64,000 nt of DNA from Pyrobaculum oguniense TE7 (GCA_000247545.1 CP003316.1:1955233-2019232); one strand, 5' to 3'. Numbered from the stretch's first letter, positions 24,694 through 34,099 are shown. Numbers and translations are program-made. The notes: generated by a model from the sequence alone, not told the origin.

Positions 24694-25929
24694 TTATAAT
24701 TTTTCAGGGGCTACCCCCTTCTCTAGCGCAAGCCCTCCCTTTCCGGCGAATAGGTTAGCGACGACCAAGTGGAGCGCCGCCATTGTGGCGTATACGCCGA
24801 GCGCCGCGGCGGCTAGCCCGTTTATTTCATATTGCGGAAACGCGGCGGCCACGAAGCCCGCGAGAAGGCTTCCGAAGCCGATCCCAAGCCCTAGCATAAC
24901 GCTGTATATCCCCATGACAGTTCCCCTATACCTTATATCGGCCTCGTCGCCGATCATGGCCAAGATCGAGGGTCCGATAGCAGAAGCTAGGAACAGCAGG
25001 GGGGCCGTGATTGCGACTGCCTCAACGACGCCTAGGTTAAGGCGCAGAGCGATGTTTAGCGTTACAAGGGCGAGTAGGCCGCCTATCAGCCCCAGCCTAA
25101 AGGTCTTCACCCGCCCCCACTTGTCGGCCAGCCTACCGAAGAATATTGCGCCTAGCCCCAGCAAAGCCAAGGCACTGATAAACAAGAGGCCGATTGCCAG
25201 GTAGCCGCCGAGCATCTGCACGATGTGTTCCGCAACGCCGAGGCCACCCCCTTCTATTCTTAAAATTCTTGGCGAATACATCGCGAGCCCTATTATCGTT
25301 GTTAAGGCAAACCATACGGGGAGAAGAGCCACCGCCGAAGGCGGCAGTACTGATAGCAGGAGCCTCCCCTCCCCCGGCGCCGCGGGCCTCGTCTCCTGTA
25401 TGTACTTCGCAAATATCGGAGTAGCAACTGTGGTGAACAACGCCACTGCCAAATACGCTGATGGGCCCTGGAAGACGGAGTACAAGGCAGAGCCCAGCAG
25501 ATACCCCACCCCGTAGCTCCCCAGGTTTATGAACTCAAAACCCCCCATGCCAAGCCCCCTATTTCTCACCTCTGTGAGGTCTGTGGCCATTGCGAGCGAC
25601 GACGTGAGGATAAACGCGGTGGTGAAGCCTATTACCCCGTTTAGAAACGCCTCCAGCCACGGGGCTTCATGCGTGTAGAAAGCCCACGCCAGAGCCAACA
25701 TTGCAATTGACCTCACCACGTAGCCCACAATTAGCGTTGTTTTTCTGCCCAGGGTATCCGACCAACGCCCCGCCACGAAGGCTCCCCGCGCCTCTAGAAA
25801 AGGATAGGCGGCTAGGACGAAGCCCGCCTCGACGGCGCCCCCGCTCGCCAGCTTGACTACCAGAAACGCAGAGGCCCCCGACCCAATACGGGCAACGAAA
25901 ATGGGAACATAGCTAGCGGCGAGTCTCAT
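24694..25929 (-). CDS. major facilitator superfamily transporter
   Basis: The protein is 411 residues with about twelve membrane helices. The MFS loop 2-3 signature appears as GRWSDTLGRKTTLIVGYVV, and the matching loop 8-9 copy as GRLADKWGRVKTFRLGLI. No substrate-specific motif is recognised; drug, sugar or organic-acid transport are all possible. ATG 25929 is preceded by TTTATAAATGG about 23 nt upstream, so the transcript is leaderless. A GH57 hydrolase lies just upstream on the same strand but has its own promoter. Confidence 0.87.
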   Translation of the reverse strand: MRLAASYVPIFVARIGSGASAFLVVKLASGGAVEAGFVLAAYPFLEARGAFVAGRWSDTLGRKTTLIVGYVVRSIAMLALAWAFYTHEAPWLEAFLNGVIGFTTAFILTSSLAMATDLTEVRNRGLGMGGFEFINLGSYGVGYLLGSALYSVFQGPSAYLAVALFTTVATPIFAKYIQETRPAAPGEGRLLLSVLPPSAVALLPVWFALTTIIGLAMYSPRILRIEGGGLGVAEHIVQMLGGYLAIGLLFISALALLGLGAIFFGRLADKWGRVKTFRLGLIGGLLALVTLNIALRLNLGVVEAVAITAPLLFLASAIGPSILAMIGDEADIRYRGTVMGIYSVMLGLGIGFGSLLAGFVAAAFPQYEINGLAAAALGVYATMAALHLVVANLFAGKGGLALEKGVAPEKL

Positions 25930-25949
25930 GGCGTCAAACGGGTCCCCAT

Positions 25950-27365
25950 TTATAAACTTTCAGCTCTTCCCCATAATAAGTCGTGTCTGAATCTATACAC
26001 TTCTCTAATCCTGCTATCCACTATCTCAAACTCGTCGTTGATAGGTCTTACTATATATGGCCCAATCCGCTCTTGCGGAGCGCCGGCAGTAGATAGGGCT
26101 AGGTACATGGCGGCGGCTAGTAGCGGCCCTCTAACGCCTGGACAGAAGGCCATCGCGGTCTTTCCATCGACGGCTATTTGGCCGAGCTTATTGAAAAACT
26201 CGTCCAACGCGGCCCTATCTTCTATCAGCTCCAGCGCCCTAAGAGCCCACTTAATCGCAATACCGAACTCTATACCGACCCTCGCAAAGAACCAGGCGTC
26301 GCTGGTATTCGCCGCAAGCTTAGCCCGCTGCGCCTCCAGCAACTTGAGCTCCTCCACTGTGTACCCCTCGTTGCTACCACCCAAGATGACGGCTATGTAG
26401 TCTTTAAGGAGCGCCCACCCTCTGTCGCCTAGCCTCTCCGCAAATGCCTTGTCCACGACCTCGCCTACCCAGTCTAGGAGCTTCCGCAGAGGCTCTCTCC
26501 AAGGAGCCGGGCCGTCGCACCCGCAGTCGTAGCTCCACCTCCCAAGGCCGTGGGGACAGCTCCACGAGGTCCTCTCCACAATTTCCACCTCGCCCTTGTA
26601 GCCCTTATCGTACAAGGCCCCGAGGTTTCCCAGTCGATCCTTATTGGCCTCTACGAACTGGGCAAGCATCTTGTCCCCTCCCTTTATGTGGTGGCCGAAG
26701 GTTTCACCGTCTAAGGCAACGACGACGTCGCCCGAGACGCCTCTGAGCATCTCCACAAATTTCTCAAAACCCGAGAAGGCGAGGGCGTTGGACAACGCCT
26801 CGTCGCGGACGAAAACCGCGATGCTCCTCCCGCTCGGCAGGACCACCTTGTAGGGCCCGCCTGCGAGGCGCCCCTTTACTTGGCTCTGGGTGAGGACGGT
26901 GTATGCAATGCCGTTGTCTGCCAGCACCTCCAAGGTCTCGAGATCCACTGCCATCTCGGGGAGCCACATCCCCTCGGGGCTCCTCTTGAACACCCTCCTG
27001 AAGTACTCCACCCCCCAGTGGACGAGGATGTCCCGATCCCGCCGGGGGATTAGCGGGAGGATTACGTGGTAGTATGGATGAGCTAAGGCGTTTCCGTGGC
27101 CCCACCTCTCAACCCCCGCCTTATCCGCCTCTAGAAGCGCCTTGTAGACCAGAGGCTTGTTTGCCCTCAGCCAGCTCATCAGGGTAGGCCCTACGTCGAA
27201 GCTCACCCACTGGTAGTTGCCCAGCTCCGCGTTAGGCTCGTAGCACTCCCGCGAAACCCTCTCGTTCCAGTGCCTATACGGAGAGGCAGAGGGCTCCGGT
27301 AGGATAATCTCTAGCCAAGGATCCTCCCTCTGCGGCTGATACAGGTGAAGATGAAACACTATCAC
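25950..27365 (-). CDS. GH57-family glycoside hydrolase
   Basis: The protein of about 471 residues carries GH57 conserved regions: VIVFHLHLYQPQRED (region 1), GHGNALAHPYYHVILPL (region 2), MWLPEMAVDLETLEVLA (region with the WLPE motif) and VVVALDGETFGHHIKGGD. Members act on alpha-glucans as amylopullulanases, amylases or branching enzymes. Which one this is cannot be said. GTG at 27365 lies 24 nt from the shared TATA box; the frame is open 14 codons further but that text is not family-like. It may cooperate with MalQ at 19.1 kb. Confidence 0.88.
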   Translation of the reverse strand: MIVFHLHLYQPQREDPWLEIILPEPSASPYRHWNERVSRECYEPNAELGNYQWVSFDVGPTLMSWLRANKPLVYKALLEADKAGVERWGHGNALAHPYYHVILPLIPRRDRDILVHWGVEYFRRVFKRSPEGMWLPEMAVDLETLEVLADNGIAYTVLTQSQVKGRLAGGPYKVVLPSGRSIAVFVRDEALSNALAFSGFEKFVEMLRGVSGDVVVALDGETFGHHIKGGDKMLAQFVEANKDRLGNLGALYDKGYKGEVEIVERTSWSCPHGLGRWSYDCGCDGPAPWREPLRKLLDWVGEVVDKAFAERLGDRGWALLKDYIAVILGGSNEGYTVEELKLLEAQRAKLAANTSDAWFFARVGIEFGIAIKWALRALELIEDRAALDEFFNKLGQIAVDGKTAMAFCPGVRGPLLAAAMYLALSTAGAPQERIGPYIVRPINDEFEIVDSRIREVYRFRHDLLWGRAESL

Positions 27366-27383
27366 ACCCCTAGCCCGACGTGT

Positions 27384-27394
27384 AATTATAAAAC
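27384..27394. promoter_or_regulatory. bidirectional TATA box, GH57 / small membrane protein
   Basis: AATTATAAAAC lies about 24 nt from the GTG at 27365 on the minus strand and about 23 nt from the ATG at 27410 on the plus strand. Both transcripts would be leaderless and share one TATA region. Confidence 0.55.
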
Positions 27395-27409
27395 TGAGCA
27401 CTATCACCT

Positions 27410-27598
27410 ATGGAACACATAGCCGTCGCCTTGGCCACGGTTGTATACTTAGCACTACTGCTTCTAACCTACTACGCCCTACTCATGAGATCCCCGCCCG
27501 GGTATAACAAGCCGACGAAGAAAGAGCTGGCAGTAATCGCGCTGATGGTGGTGGCTATGCTAGTCTTTCTAAGCCTCCTCCTCAGCGGCCTTCAGTAG
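27410..27598 (+). CDS. small two-helix membrane protein
   Basis: The protein has 62 residues and two hydrophobic helices (about 3-25 and 40-60), joined by a basic loop, SPPGYNKPTKKEL. The correctly spaced TATA box upstream and the divergent arrangement with the GH57 gene support expression. Its last 30 nt overlap the convergent gene at 27569. Unknown function. Confidence 0.7.
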   Translation: MEHIAVALATVVYLALLLLTYYALLMRSPPGYNKPTKKELAVIALMVVAMLVFLSLLLSGLQ

Positions 27599-27880
27599 TT
27601 CCGGTATCACTACGTCGGGGTCGTCCGGCCCCACATACTTCGCGTTGATTAGCTGAACCCCCTGGGGGAACTGGAAGTACACAAACTCGCACTGGCCATT
27701 TAGGAAGGGCCTCCTTTTTACATACACTTTGTACCTCCCAGCTATTTCCAAAACCTCCGCCCCCTCCGGGGGCTTCTCCAGCTCCTTGAAGACGTCTACC
27801 GAGACTACATGAGTGCCGTTTTCCGATACGATGCGGGCTATGGGCTCGCCCCTTTCGTCTATAAAAGTTCTGATGTGCAC
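27569..27880 (-). CDS. small protein of unknown function
   Basis: The 103-residue soluble protein is strand-rich, with GRYKVYVKRRPFLNGQCEFV and GVQLINAKYVGPDDPD. It has no membrane segment. The A/T-rich GTTTAATAAAGAG-type sequence at 27895-27907 (read on the minus strand) lies at promoter distance from the ATG. Composition and codon use look like a real gene. I do not recognise a family. Confidence 0.65.
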   Translation of the reverse strand: MHIRTFIDERGEPIARIVSENGTHVVSVDVFKELEKPPEGAEVLEIAGRYKVYVKRRPFLNGQCEFVYFQFPQGVQLINAKYVGPDDPDVVIPELLKAAEEEA

Positions 27881-27923
27881 ATAGAAAAAGGAACTGTTTA
27901 ATAAAGAGGATTGGGGAGAAAAA

Positions 27924-29801
27924 TTATATCTGTTCTACCTCGGCGACTGACTCCTTCCTTCTCGTCAACGCGAAGTATAGCCCAGCCGCGGATAGGCCAC
28001 CAACCGTGGCTATCGCATCAAGAGTGGTTATCGGCACGCCGCCCACAATCGCCACCACAGGCGTCTTGACTATCTTCTCGGTGTCGCCCCTTACCTCTAT
28101 GACTTCGCTTACCTTGACCCTCCCACCGATGTCAACATTTATCTTGTAAGTTCCCTCCAACACGTCTTGGAACACCAGCGACCCAGCTCCGTCAGTCTTT
28201 CCAGAGGCCGGGAAGCCCTCAAGCGACACGGAGGCTTGGGCTATGGGCTGGTTCAACGCCCCGACCACCACAACCTTGACTGTGTATATGCCGAGGGTCA
28301 CGGCCTGCGGCTTCTCCACCAGGGAGTTAACCTCCACGTGGGCCGCCGGGATGCCCTTGTAGCTTATGTCGAGGGCAAAGGGCTCGGGCTTGTACACCTT
28401 CACCTCGACGTAGCCGACTGAGGCGGAGGCGTCAAACTTGTCGGCAGAGGCTGAGAGGTCACCGACGGCTCTGCCCTTAGTGTCAATGACGGGGATCCGC
28501 ATGGGCTTCCAGTTTATCATGAAAGTGTACATGCCGGTCTCCTTCGTGTCGCCGAGTTGGGCGATTATGTATGCCTGTCTCCCGTCTGGCGAGATTGAGA
28601 CTGCCCTAAGGCCGCCGCCCCACACCAGCCTGACGTCAGTGGCGTTGGAGATCATCGCGTTGCCCGGAGTGCGTATCGACACTATCTTGGCGAGCTCGGG
28701 TAGCTGCAACACCACGGCTGTCCACTGGCCGTCCGCCACATCTGCATCAGTCACGTTGACAAGGGCGCGGTCGGGCAACCACTTGACTTGCGCCTCTCTG
28801 TACACCAGCGGGATGTAAATCACATTAACTGTGCTGGGCAGAGTGGTAGAGACCTTGAACTGCTCGCCGTATACGAGCGCTATCTTGTACCTAATATTGA
28901 AGTTCCAGACAGGAGGCACCAGATAGCTGACGCTCCTCACGATGATGTTTTGGTTCACGTCTGTGATGGTGTCCACCAAGCCGCCGTCTATCTTTATATC
29001 GCCAGTGACCTCCTTGCCTATTAAGTTGGCGTCAGCAGTGTAGGCAAACACCGCATAGCCCAGCAACTTCCAGCCCTGGGGGACTCCAACCTCTGCCCCG
29101 GTCACTGCAAACTCGCCGCCGGCTGTGACGGTTGCCGTCTGCTTAGAGAGGCTCTTCACCAGCATCGCCGCCGGAAGGGCGGCGCCCTGGGTGATCGTTA
29201 TCTTGTACTTGCCCGGGGTGTTTATCTCAACAACCTTGGGCTCCACCCTGTACACTGTGGCCGGGGTGCCGTCTGGCCTCTCCACCGCCTTCACCACGAA
29301 GGGGGCGTAGGGCTCTATGGTGAGCCTCGCCATTGCGTTGAAGCCCTGGGCCAGCTTGCCGTCAGGCACGTTTACCTCCACCACAGCATCGCCGCTCAGC
29401 GGGATGTAGGAGGCCTTGACGTAGGTGTATGTGATCCTCACCTTCACCTCGACGGCCTCCTTGGCCGTGTTGACGAGCGTCACCTTAGAGGCGTCGGGGC
29501 CGACGTATACGGTCGACACGAAGCCGTTCTGATCGAAGGTCTTGCTTAGCTGGCCGTCAGCACCGATTTGGATAGAGGGGTAGGCGCCCAGGAACTCAAT
29601 CCTCATGCCGGCGTAGACGTAGCCCTCACCAGGAGTGACGTACGGCTTGGCGAGCGTGGCGAAGCCAGCTCCCTGTATCTTCAAGGTAGTCTCCTCAACT
29701 TTGTAAGCAATTTGCTCAAGCTTAGCCATTGGGGGTATTACCACAGTGGTGGCCGCCAAAGCTAGTGTTGCCAGTGCTAACGTGATTAGGAGTTTATTCA
29801 T
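27924..29801 (-). CDS. large surface protein with C-terminal membrane anchor
   Basis: The protein has 625 residues. The signal peptide is MNKLLITLALATLALAATTV. The long middle is strand-rich, and a domain near residues 510-575 (VVGALNQPIAQASVSLEGFP then SGKTDGAGSLVFQDVLEGTY) matches the carboxypeptidase-regulatory/beta-sandwich type. A single C-terminal membrane helix (TLDAIATVGGLSAAGLYFAL) is followed by RRKE. Signal, sandwich and C-terminal anchor are what is expected of an archaeal envelope protein, possibly the S-layer protein. TATA-like GTTAAAAAATGG lies at 29820-29831. It stands next to por genes but has its own promoter. Confidence 0.8.
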   Translation of the reverse strand: MNKLLITLALATLALAATTVVIPPMAKLEQIAYKVEETTLKIQGAGFATLAKPYVTPGEGYVYAGMRIEFLGAYPSIQIGADGQLSKTFDQNGFVSTVYVGPDASKVTLVNTAKEAVEVKVRITYTYVKASYIPLSGDAVVEVNVPDGKLAQGFNAMARLTIEPYAPFVVKAVERPDGTPATVYRVEPKVVEINTPGKYKITITQGAALPAAMLVKSLSKQTATVTAGGEFAVTGAEVGVPQGWKLLGYAVFAYTADANLIGKEVTGDIKIDGGLVDTITDVNQNIIVRSVSYLVPPVWNFNIRYKIALVYGEQFKVSTTLPSTVNVIYIPLVYREAQVKWLPDRALVNVTDADVADGQWTAVVLQLPELAKIVSIRTPGNAMISNATDVRLVWGGGLRAVSISPDGRQAYIIAQLGDTKETGMYTFMINWKPMRIPVIDTKGRAVGDLSASADKFDASASVGYVEVKVYKPEPFALDISYKGIPAAHVEVNSLVEKPQAVTLGIYTVKVVVVGALNQPIAQASVSLEGFPASGKTDGAGSLVFQDVLEGTYKINVDIGGRVKVSEVIEVRGDTEKIVKTPVVAIVGGVPITTLDAIATVGGLSAAGLYFALTRRKESVAEVEQI

Positions 29802-29894
29802 GAGAATTGGACACGCCCATTTTTTAACCCCAGCAATTAGTTAATACCTAAAACATCAACAGTATACGTATAATACCGGGAGAGCTTTAAAAAG

Positions 29895-30839
29895 CTAGAG
29901 CTGCGCCAACTTGCCCAGGTACTCCCAATAGGCGTCTAGCTCCTTTTCCAGCTCGGCAATCTCCTCGTCTGTCAAGTGGGCGAACCTTCCCTGGAGCTTA
30001 AGGTATTCTTTCAGCGGCTTCCTCTTCGACTTGTCTAGGTGGGCGTTGCTGGGCGGGTTGAGTTTCAGCTTGCCGTGGTCCCACTCGTAAAGCGGAAAGT
30101 ACCCAGTCTCGACAGCCAGCCTGGCCACCTCCACCGTCTTGTTTTCTGGGTACCGCCAGCCCGGAACACACGGCGCAAAGATGTGCAAGAACGTGGGCCC
30201 CTCCGAGGTGTACTCCAGCGCCGTCTTGATCTTGTTAACCATGTCCAGTATATGAGATATAGAGGCCGTCGCCGCGTAGGGCACTCTGTGCGCCATCACG
30301 ATGCCCATTATATCCTTCTTCCACTGGATCTTCCCCCTCACAGCCGTGCCCACCGGCGTCGTCGTGGTCCAGCTGAACTTAGGTGTAGAGCCCGAGCGCT
30401 GGATACCCGTGTTCATATAGGCCTCGTTGTCGTATAGTATGTACAACACGCCGTGTCTCCTCTCCAGCATCCCACTGAGGGACTGGAGGCCGATGTCGTA
30501 GGTCCCGCCGTCTCCTGCGATGACGACCACCTTGGTGTCTCCGGCGTCCCAGAGGCCTTTCCTCCTCAGCGCCTTTATCGCCGCCTCCACGCCGGAGGCG
30601 ACAGCGGCAGAGTTCTCAAAGGCGACGTGGATATAGGGGTGCATCCACGCCGTCTCGGGGTAAGGCGTAGTCGTCACCTCGACGCAACCGGTGGCGTTGG
30701 CAATTATGGCGTTTGGGCCAATCGTTTTGGTAATCCACCTCATGGCGATCGCCGCGCCACAGCCTGCACACATCCTGTGACCCGGCGCGAAGAGCTCCTC
30801 CCGCGGCAGATCTTTTAAGGTTTTGTAGTAGACCTTCAT
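29895..30839 (-). CDS. porB: pyruvate/2-oxoacid:ferredoxin oxidoreductase, beta subunit
   Basis: PorB binds thiamine diphosphate and one 4Fe-4S cluster. The 314-residue protein has the Cys pair in HRMCAGCGAAIAMRW, a third Cys in NATGCVEVTT and a fourth in FAPCVPGWRYP. The TPP motif starts at VVIAGDGGTYDIG and ends at the Asn of YDNEAYMNTG. The ATG overlaps the porA stop (ATGA). It is the last gene of porC-porD-porA-porB on the minus strand, the usual four-subunit archaeal set that oxidises pyruvate to acetyl-CoA with ferredoxin. Confidence 0.94.
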   Translation of the reverse strand: MKVYYKTLKDLPREELFAPGHRMCAGCGAAIAMRWITKTIGPNAIIANATGCVEVTTTPYPETAWMHPYIHVAFENSAAVASGVEAAIKALRRKGLWDAGDTKVVVIAGDGGTYDIGLQSLSGMLERRHGVLYILYDNEAYMNTGIQRSGSTPKFSWTTTTPVGTAVRGKIQWKKDIMGIVMAHRVPYAATASISHILDMVNKIKTALEYTSEGPTFLHIFAPCVPGWRYPENKTVEVARLAVETGYFPLYEWDHGKLKLNPPSNAHLDKSKRKPLKEYLKLQGRFAHLTDEEIAELEKELDAYWEYLGKLAQL

Positions 30840-32017
30840 ACCCTCACCCCCATGAACACTACTTCTTTTCTTGGGTTTTCTCTCAGCATGGTATATATTT
30901 TGTACATGTCTTCTACATATATGGTCCGCTGTCCTATGCCGTGAATGACGCCGAGGGCTGGCTTGTCGATCCCGTGCATGTACATGGCTGCGGCTATGTC
31001 CTTGTATAGGGGACCTTCGGCGGGGCTGCCGAACATTATTGCCCTGTCCACCACGGCGAAGGCCTTAACGCTGTCGAGGGCCTTGAGGACGTCGGCTGTG
31101 GGGAAGGGGCGGTACAGCCTCACGCGCACCACGCCTGCGGCGATGCCCCTTTCCCTGGCTAGGTCCGCCGCGGCCCGGGCGTTGCCGTATGAGGCTCCGC
31201 CGTAGGCCACAATGGCGTAGTCGGCGTCTTCCATGCGGTAGGTCTCGACGACGCCGTAGCTCCTCCCGAAGCGGCGGCCGTACTCGGAGTCCACCTCCTT
31301 AGCAACCTTGTAGGCCTCTTTCAACGCCAAGACTTGCTGGTATTTGAACTCGTAGTACCAGTCAGGCGACGCCAGTGGGCCCATAGTGACTGGCCGCTTG
31401 GGATTTAGGGTGTAGGGCCTCAAGGCGCGGGGGAGGAACTTCCTTACCTCCTCCTCATCGTTTAGCTCCACCGGCTCCACAGTGTGGGACATGAGGAAGC
31501 CGTCGTAGGACACCATCACGGGTAGTGACACGGACTCCGCTAGGCGGAACGCTTGTATCACCGTGTCGTATGCCTCTTGGGCCGAGGCGGCGATGTAGAT
31601 GACCCAGCCTGTATCCCTTGCGTTCATCAAGTCGCTGTAGTCGCCGTGTATGCTGATCGGGGCGGAGAGGGCCCTAGAGGGCACAGCCATCACAATTGGT
31701 AGCCTCATCCCGGCGGCGATGTGCAACACCTCGTGCATCAACTCGAGGCCTTGGCTAGAGGTGGCGGTGAAGACCCTGGCCCCCGTAGCGGCAGCGCCCA
31801 CCACCGCGGAGAGAGCTGAGTGCTCGCTTTCTACGTGGATGAGCTCGGCGTTTAGCTCGCCGTTTGCGACGAATTCGGAGATCTTCTCAACGATCGTGGT
31901 CTGCGGCGTGATGGGATATACCGCAATTACGTCTACGTCCACTGCCTTTACGGCGTATGCCATGGCGTAGTTGGTGGTAAGGGCCTCTATGTGTTTGGTT
32001 TTTTGGACCTGCATCAT
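30836..32017 (-). CDS. porA: pyruvate/2-oxoacid:ferredoxin oxidoreductase, alpha subunit
   Basis: The 393-residue protein starts at ATG 32017 (ATGATG directly after porD). The alpha-subunit signature VIAVYPITPQTTIVEKISEF is near residue 30, and ELIHVESEHSALSAVVGAA and FTATSSQGLELMHEVLHIA follow. The reading frame is open 13 codons upstream into porD, but the text there is shadow of porD. Adjacent to porB with a 4-bp overlap. Confidence 0.94.
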   Translation of the reverse strand: MMQVQKTKHIEALTTNYAMAYAVKAVDVDVIAVYPITPQTTIVEKISEFVANGELNAELIHVESEHSALSAVVGAAATGARVFTATSSQGLELMHEVLHIAAGMRLPIVMAVPSRALSAPISIHGDYSDLMNARDTGWVIYIAASAQEAYDTVIQAFRLAESVSLPVMVSYDGFLMSHTVEPVELNDEEEVRKFLPRALRPYTLNPKRPVTMGPLASPDWYYEFKYQQVLALKEAYKVAKEVDSEYGRRFGRSYGVVETYRMEDADYAIVAYGGASYGNARAAADLARERGIAAGVVRVRLYRPFPTADVLKALDSVKAFAVVDRAIMFGSPAEGPLYKDIAAAMYMHGIDKPALGVIHGIGQRTIYVEDMYKIYTMLRENPRKEVVFMGVRV

Positions 32018-32019
32018 GG

Positions 32020-32325
32020 CTACTCGGGCACCATTTCTATCGCTTTCGTGGGGCACTCGTTTGCACAGATGCCGCAGCCTTTGCAGTAGTCATAGTTTAT
32101 CTCGTATTTCGTGTCGTATGTCCTGTTGCCCACTTTGAATACGCCCTTCAACTCGACGATGGTGCCCTCTGGACAATACATCCAGCAGAGCTGGCACCTT
32201 ACGCACCTGTCGTCGTGTATAACGGGCCGGAGGGCCCTCCAGCCGGCGGTGATGTTGCGGCGTGTCGACCCCGGCTCCGTCACTACGGCGCCGATCGGTA
32301 GCTCTGTTGCCGTGGGGAGGGTCAT
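32020..32325 (-). CDS. porD: pyruvate/2-oxoacid:ferredoxin oxidoreductase, delta (ferredoxin) subunit
   Basis: The 101-residue protein carries two 4Fe-4S ferredoxin motifs: CVRCQLCWMYCPEG near residue 40 and CKGCGICANECPTKA near residue 82. It passes electrons from PorB to external ferredoxin. The start overlaps the porC stop by 4 bp, and porA follows with a 2-nt gap, so the four genes are tightly coupled. Confidence 0.94.
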   Translation of the reverse strand: MTLPTATELPIGAVVTEPGSTRRNITAGWRALRPVIHDDRCVRCQLCWMYCPEGTIVELKGVFKVGNRTYDTKYEINYDYCKGCGICANECPTKAIEMVPE

Positions 32326-32849
32326 AGCTCCACCGTCTCTTGATATGCCGTCTCTACCAGTTTTATGTTGAGATCGTAGAGCCTGCCGGTGAAGAACTTT
32401 TTCAGGGCCTCTGCGACGGATCTGAGGGTTACTAGGTCCGTGGCTCTGACCACGGCGCCTATCATGGCGGTGTTGACTACCGGCCTTCCTAGAATTTTCA
32501 TCGAGAGCGAAGTTGCGTCTACATAATAAGTCTTTAGGGGCGCCTTGTAGGCGCCGTTTACCACCAGTATTGTACTCACCTTGGAGCCTTCCAGTGGGTT
32601 TTCTGCCCTGAACAAGGACTGGTCCGCTACAACTATCACGTCTGGGCGGAGTATCGGCTCCCTTGTATATATCGGCTTGTCGGAAATCCGGAGGTAGGAC
32701 TTAACGGGGGCTCCCCTCCTCTCGGGGCCGAACTCGGGGAAGGCTTGAGCGTACTTCCCCTCTATTATGGCGGCTGCGGCTAGTACCTGTGCCGCTGTGA
32801 CCATTCCTTGGCCTCCGCGTCCGTGAAACCTAATTTCTATCATCGGCAT
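32322..32849 (-). CDS. porC: pyruvate/2-oxoacid:ferredoxin oxidoreductase, gamma subunit
   Basis: The 175-residue protein opens with the gamma-subunit signature IEIRFHGRGGQGMVTAAQVL and has the FGPERRGAPVKSYLRIS stretch. It heads the por operon. A TATA-like GTTAAATATACGG at about 32857-32869 lies upstream of the ATG at 32849; the two share the intergenic region with the divergent gene at 32953, where palindromes occur. Confidence 0.93.
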   Translation of the reverse strand: MPMIEIRFHGRGGQGMVTAAQVLAAAAIIEGKYAQAFPEFGPERRGAPVKSYLRISDKPIYTREPILRPDVIVVADQSLFRAENPLEGSKVSTILVVNGAYKAPLKTYYVDATSLSMKILGRPVVNTAMIGAVVRATDLVTLRSVAEALKKFFTGRLYDLNIKLVETAYQETVEL

Positions 32850-32911
32850 ATGTTGAAGCCGTATATTTAACCTTATCTTTTTTACTAAATAGCAAAAGGA
32901 ATTTCACATAT

Positions 32912-32943
32912 CGCTAAATAGCGTATTAATAGCGACATGTCGC
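32912..32943. promoter_or_regulatory. pair of palindromes around a TATA box, porC / NifX-like gene
   Basis: CGCTAAATAGCG (32912-32923; arms CGCTA/TAGCG) and the perfect palindrome GCGACATGTCGC (32932-32943) bracket GTATTAATA, the TATA box about 25 nt before ATG 32953. Two dimer sites flanking a TATA box are typical of repressor control. Confidence 0.5.
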
Positions 32944-32952
32944 CGCTATCAC

Positions 32953-33306
32953 ATGCGCATATTGGTCCCCGTGGAAAAGCCGATGGGGCTGGAGTCGCCC
33001 ATATCAGAGGAGTTCGGCGAGGCTCCCTACTTCGCTATTGTGACAGACGGCGGGGTACAGATTCTTACGAACGAGGAGGTTATGCGGAGCTTCCGGCACA
33101 AGTGGGAGGCTATCGTAGCCTTGAAGCCCGACGTGGTGATCACCAAGGAAATCGGGAGGCCGGCGTACCAGGCGCTGAGAAGCCGGGGGGTGCGCATCTA
33201 TCTCGCAGAAGGGGCCACTCTGAAGGAAGTCTTAGAAAAGCTCAGAAGGGGAGAGCTGGAGGAGTTCCCGCCGGAATTAGTCCACGAGCCGAGGCACCGC
33301 CATTAA
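32953..33306 (+). CDS. dinitrogenase iron-molybdenum cofactor family protein (NifX/NafY-like)
   Basis: The 117-residue protein has the family's RNase H-like fold: MRILVPVEKPMGLESPISEE start, GEAPYFAIVTDGGVQILTNE, and VITKEIGRPAYQALRSRGVR. In nitrogen-fixers relatives bind the Fe-Mo cofactor; in other archaea they may carry Fe-S or metal cofactors. Its divergent neighbours are por genes and a tungsten/molybdenum oxidoreductase is 2 kb away, but no direct link is shown. The palindromes upstream suggest regulation. Confidence 0.8.
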   Translation: MRILVPVEKPMGLESPISEEFGEAPYFAIVTDGGVQILTNEEVMRSFRHKWEAIVALKPDVVITKEIGRPAYQALRSRGVRIYLAEGATLKEVLEKLRRGELEEFPPELVHEPRHRH

Positions 33307-33308
33307 AT

Positions 33309-34099
33309 TCACTTGGCCAGCGCCTCTTCTAAAAGCCTAGTGGCGTTGTTCACAGCCTCCATTAGCACGCCCACTGCGCCACCCCCTATTTTTATCTCGT
33401 CGCCTCTCTCCTGTATTTCAAGCGCGTTGTCAATGTTAACTAGCTCTACGCTCACGTCGAATACTACTAGCCGCGTCCTGTTGACGAGGAGAAGCGCGGT
33501 GAACCTACAGCTGTCATACTTGTTTATTACGCCGCCGCCAGGGCCGGTATCGAAGGATTTGCCACAGAAGGGCTGGAGGGCGCTGAACACAAATCCTATC
33601 ACTGTTTGGTTAGCCCAGGGCTCAAATACCTCGCCTCTGAATATTCCACCGTTTACTATGTAGGCTTCGGAGAGCCACGGGTATTTCTTTACTAGTCTGG
33701 AAAGTGCGGAGCGGAAGGGGTGTGGAACCAAGTTCTCAGGCGCTTTACTATACGTCTTGTTCCCTACTCTGAACTCCCTAACTTTGCCATTTACCACCTC
33801 TCCACGGTGGTCATGCCCAACCATATATCCTCTGCTGTGATCTCTAGCTTCAGCCGATCGGCTATCTCGTATTTGAGGTAGGTCTTGTTGATTACAAAGC
33901 TGGTCACCTTGACATAGTTGCCTTCGCACGGCTTTTTGAGCATCAACCTGCCTGACTCATTAGCCAAGTCGCAAGCAAAGACATCTACTGTTGTTTTCAC
34001 CCCAGGCGGCTGCTTCAGCACGAAATAGATAGAGGCGGGTATACCCACTACCAAGGCGAGGACAGCCGCGACTACTACGTAGAACTTCCTCAATTTCAT
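33309..34099 (-). pseudogene. frameshifted N-anchored extracellular protein, second gene of secreted module 1
   Basis: ATG 34099 opens MKLRKFYVVVAAVLALVVGI, a basic N-terminus plus one membrane helix. An external domain reads VDVFACDLANESGRLMLKKP and ends at TAA 33791. The next frame reads VVNGKVREFRVGNKTYSKAP from about 33797 to the stop at 33309, strand-rich with a helical tail ATRLLEEALAK. The two parts overlap by a few codons and look like one 260-residue protein split by a single indel near 33795, but a restart at GTG 33797 would also make the second half as a separate protein. ATG 34099 overlaps the previous gene's TGA. The same arrangement occurs at 50166-51506. Function unknown. Confidence 0.6.
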
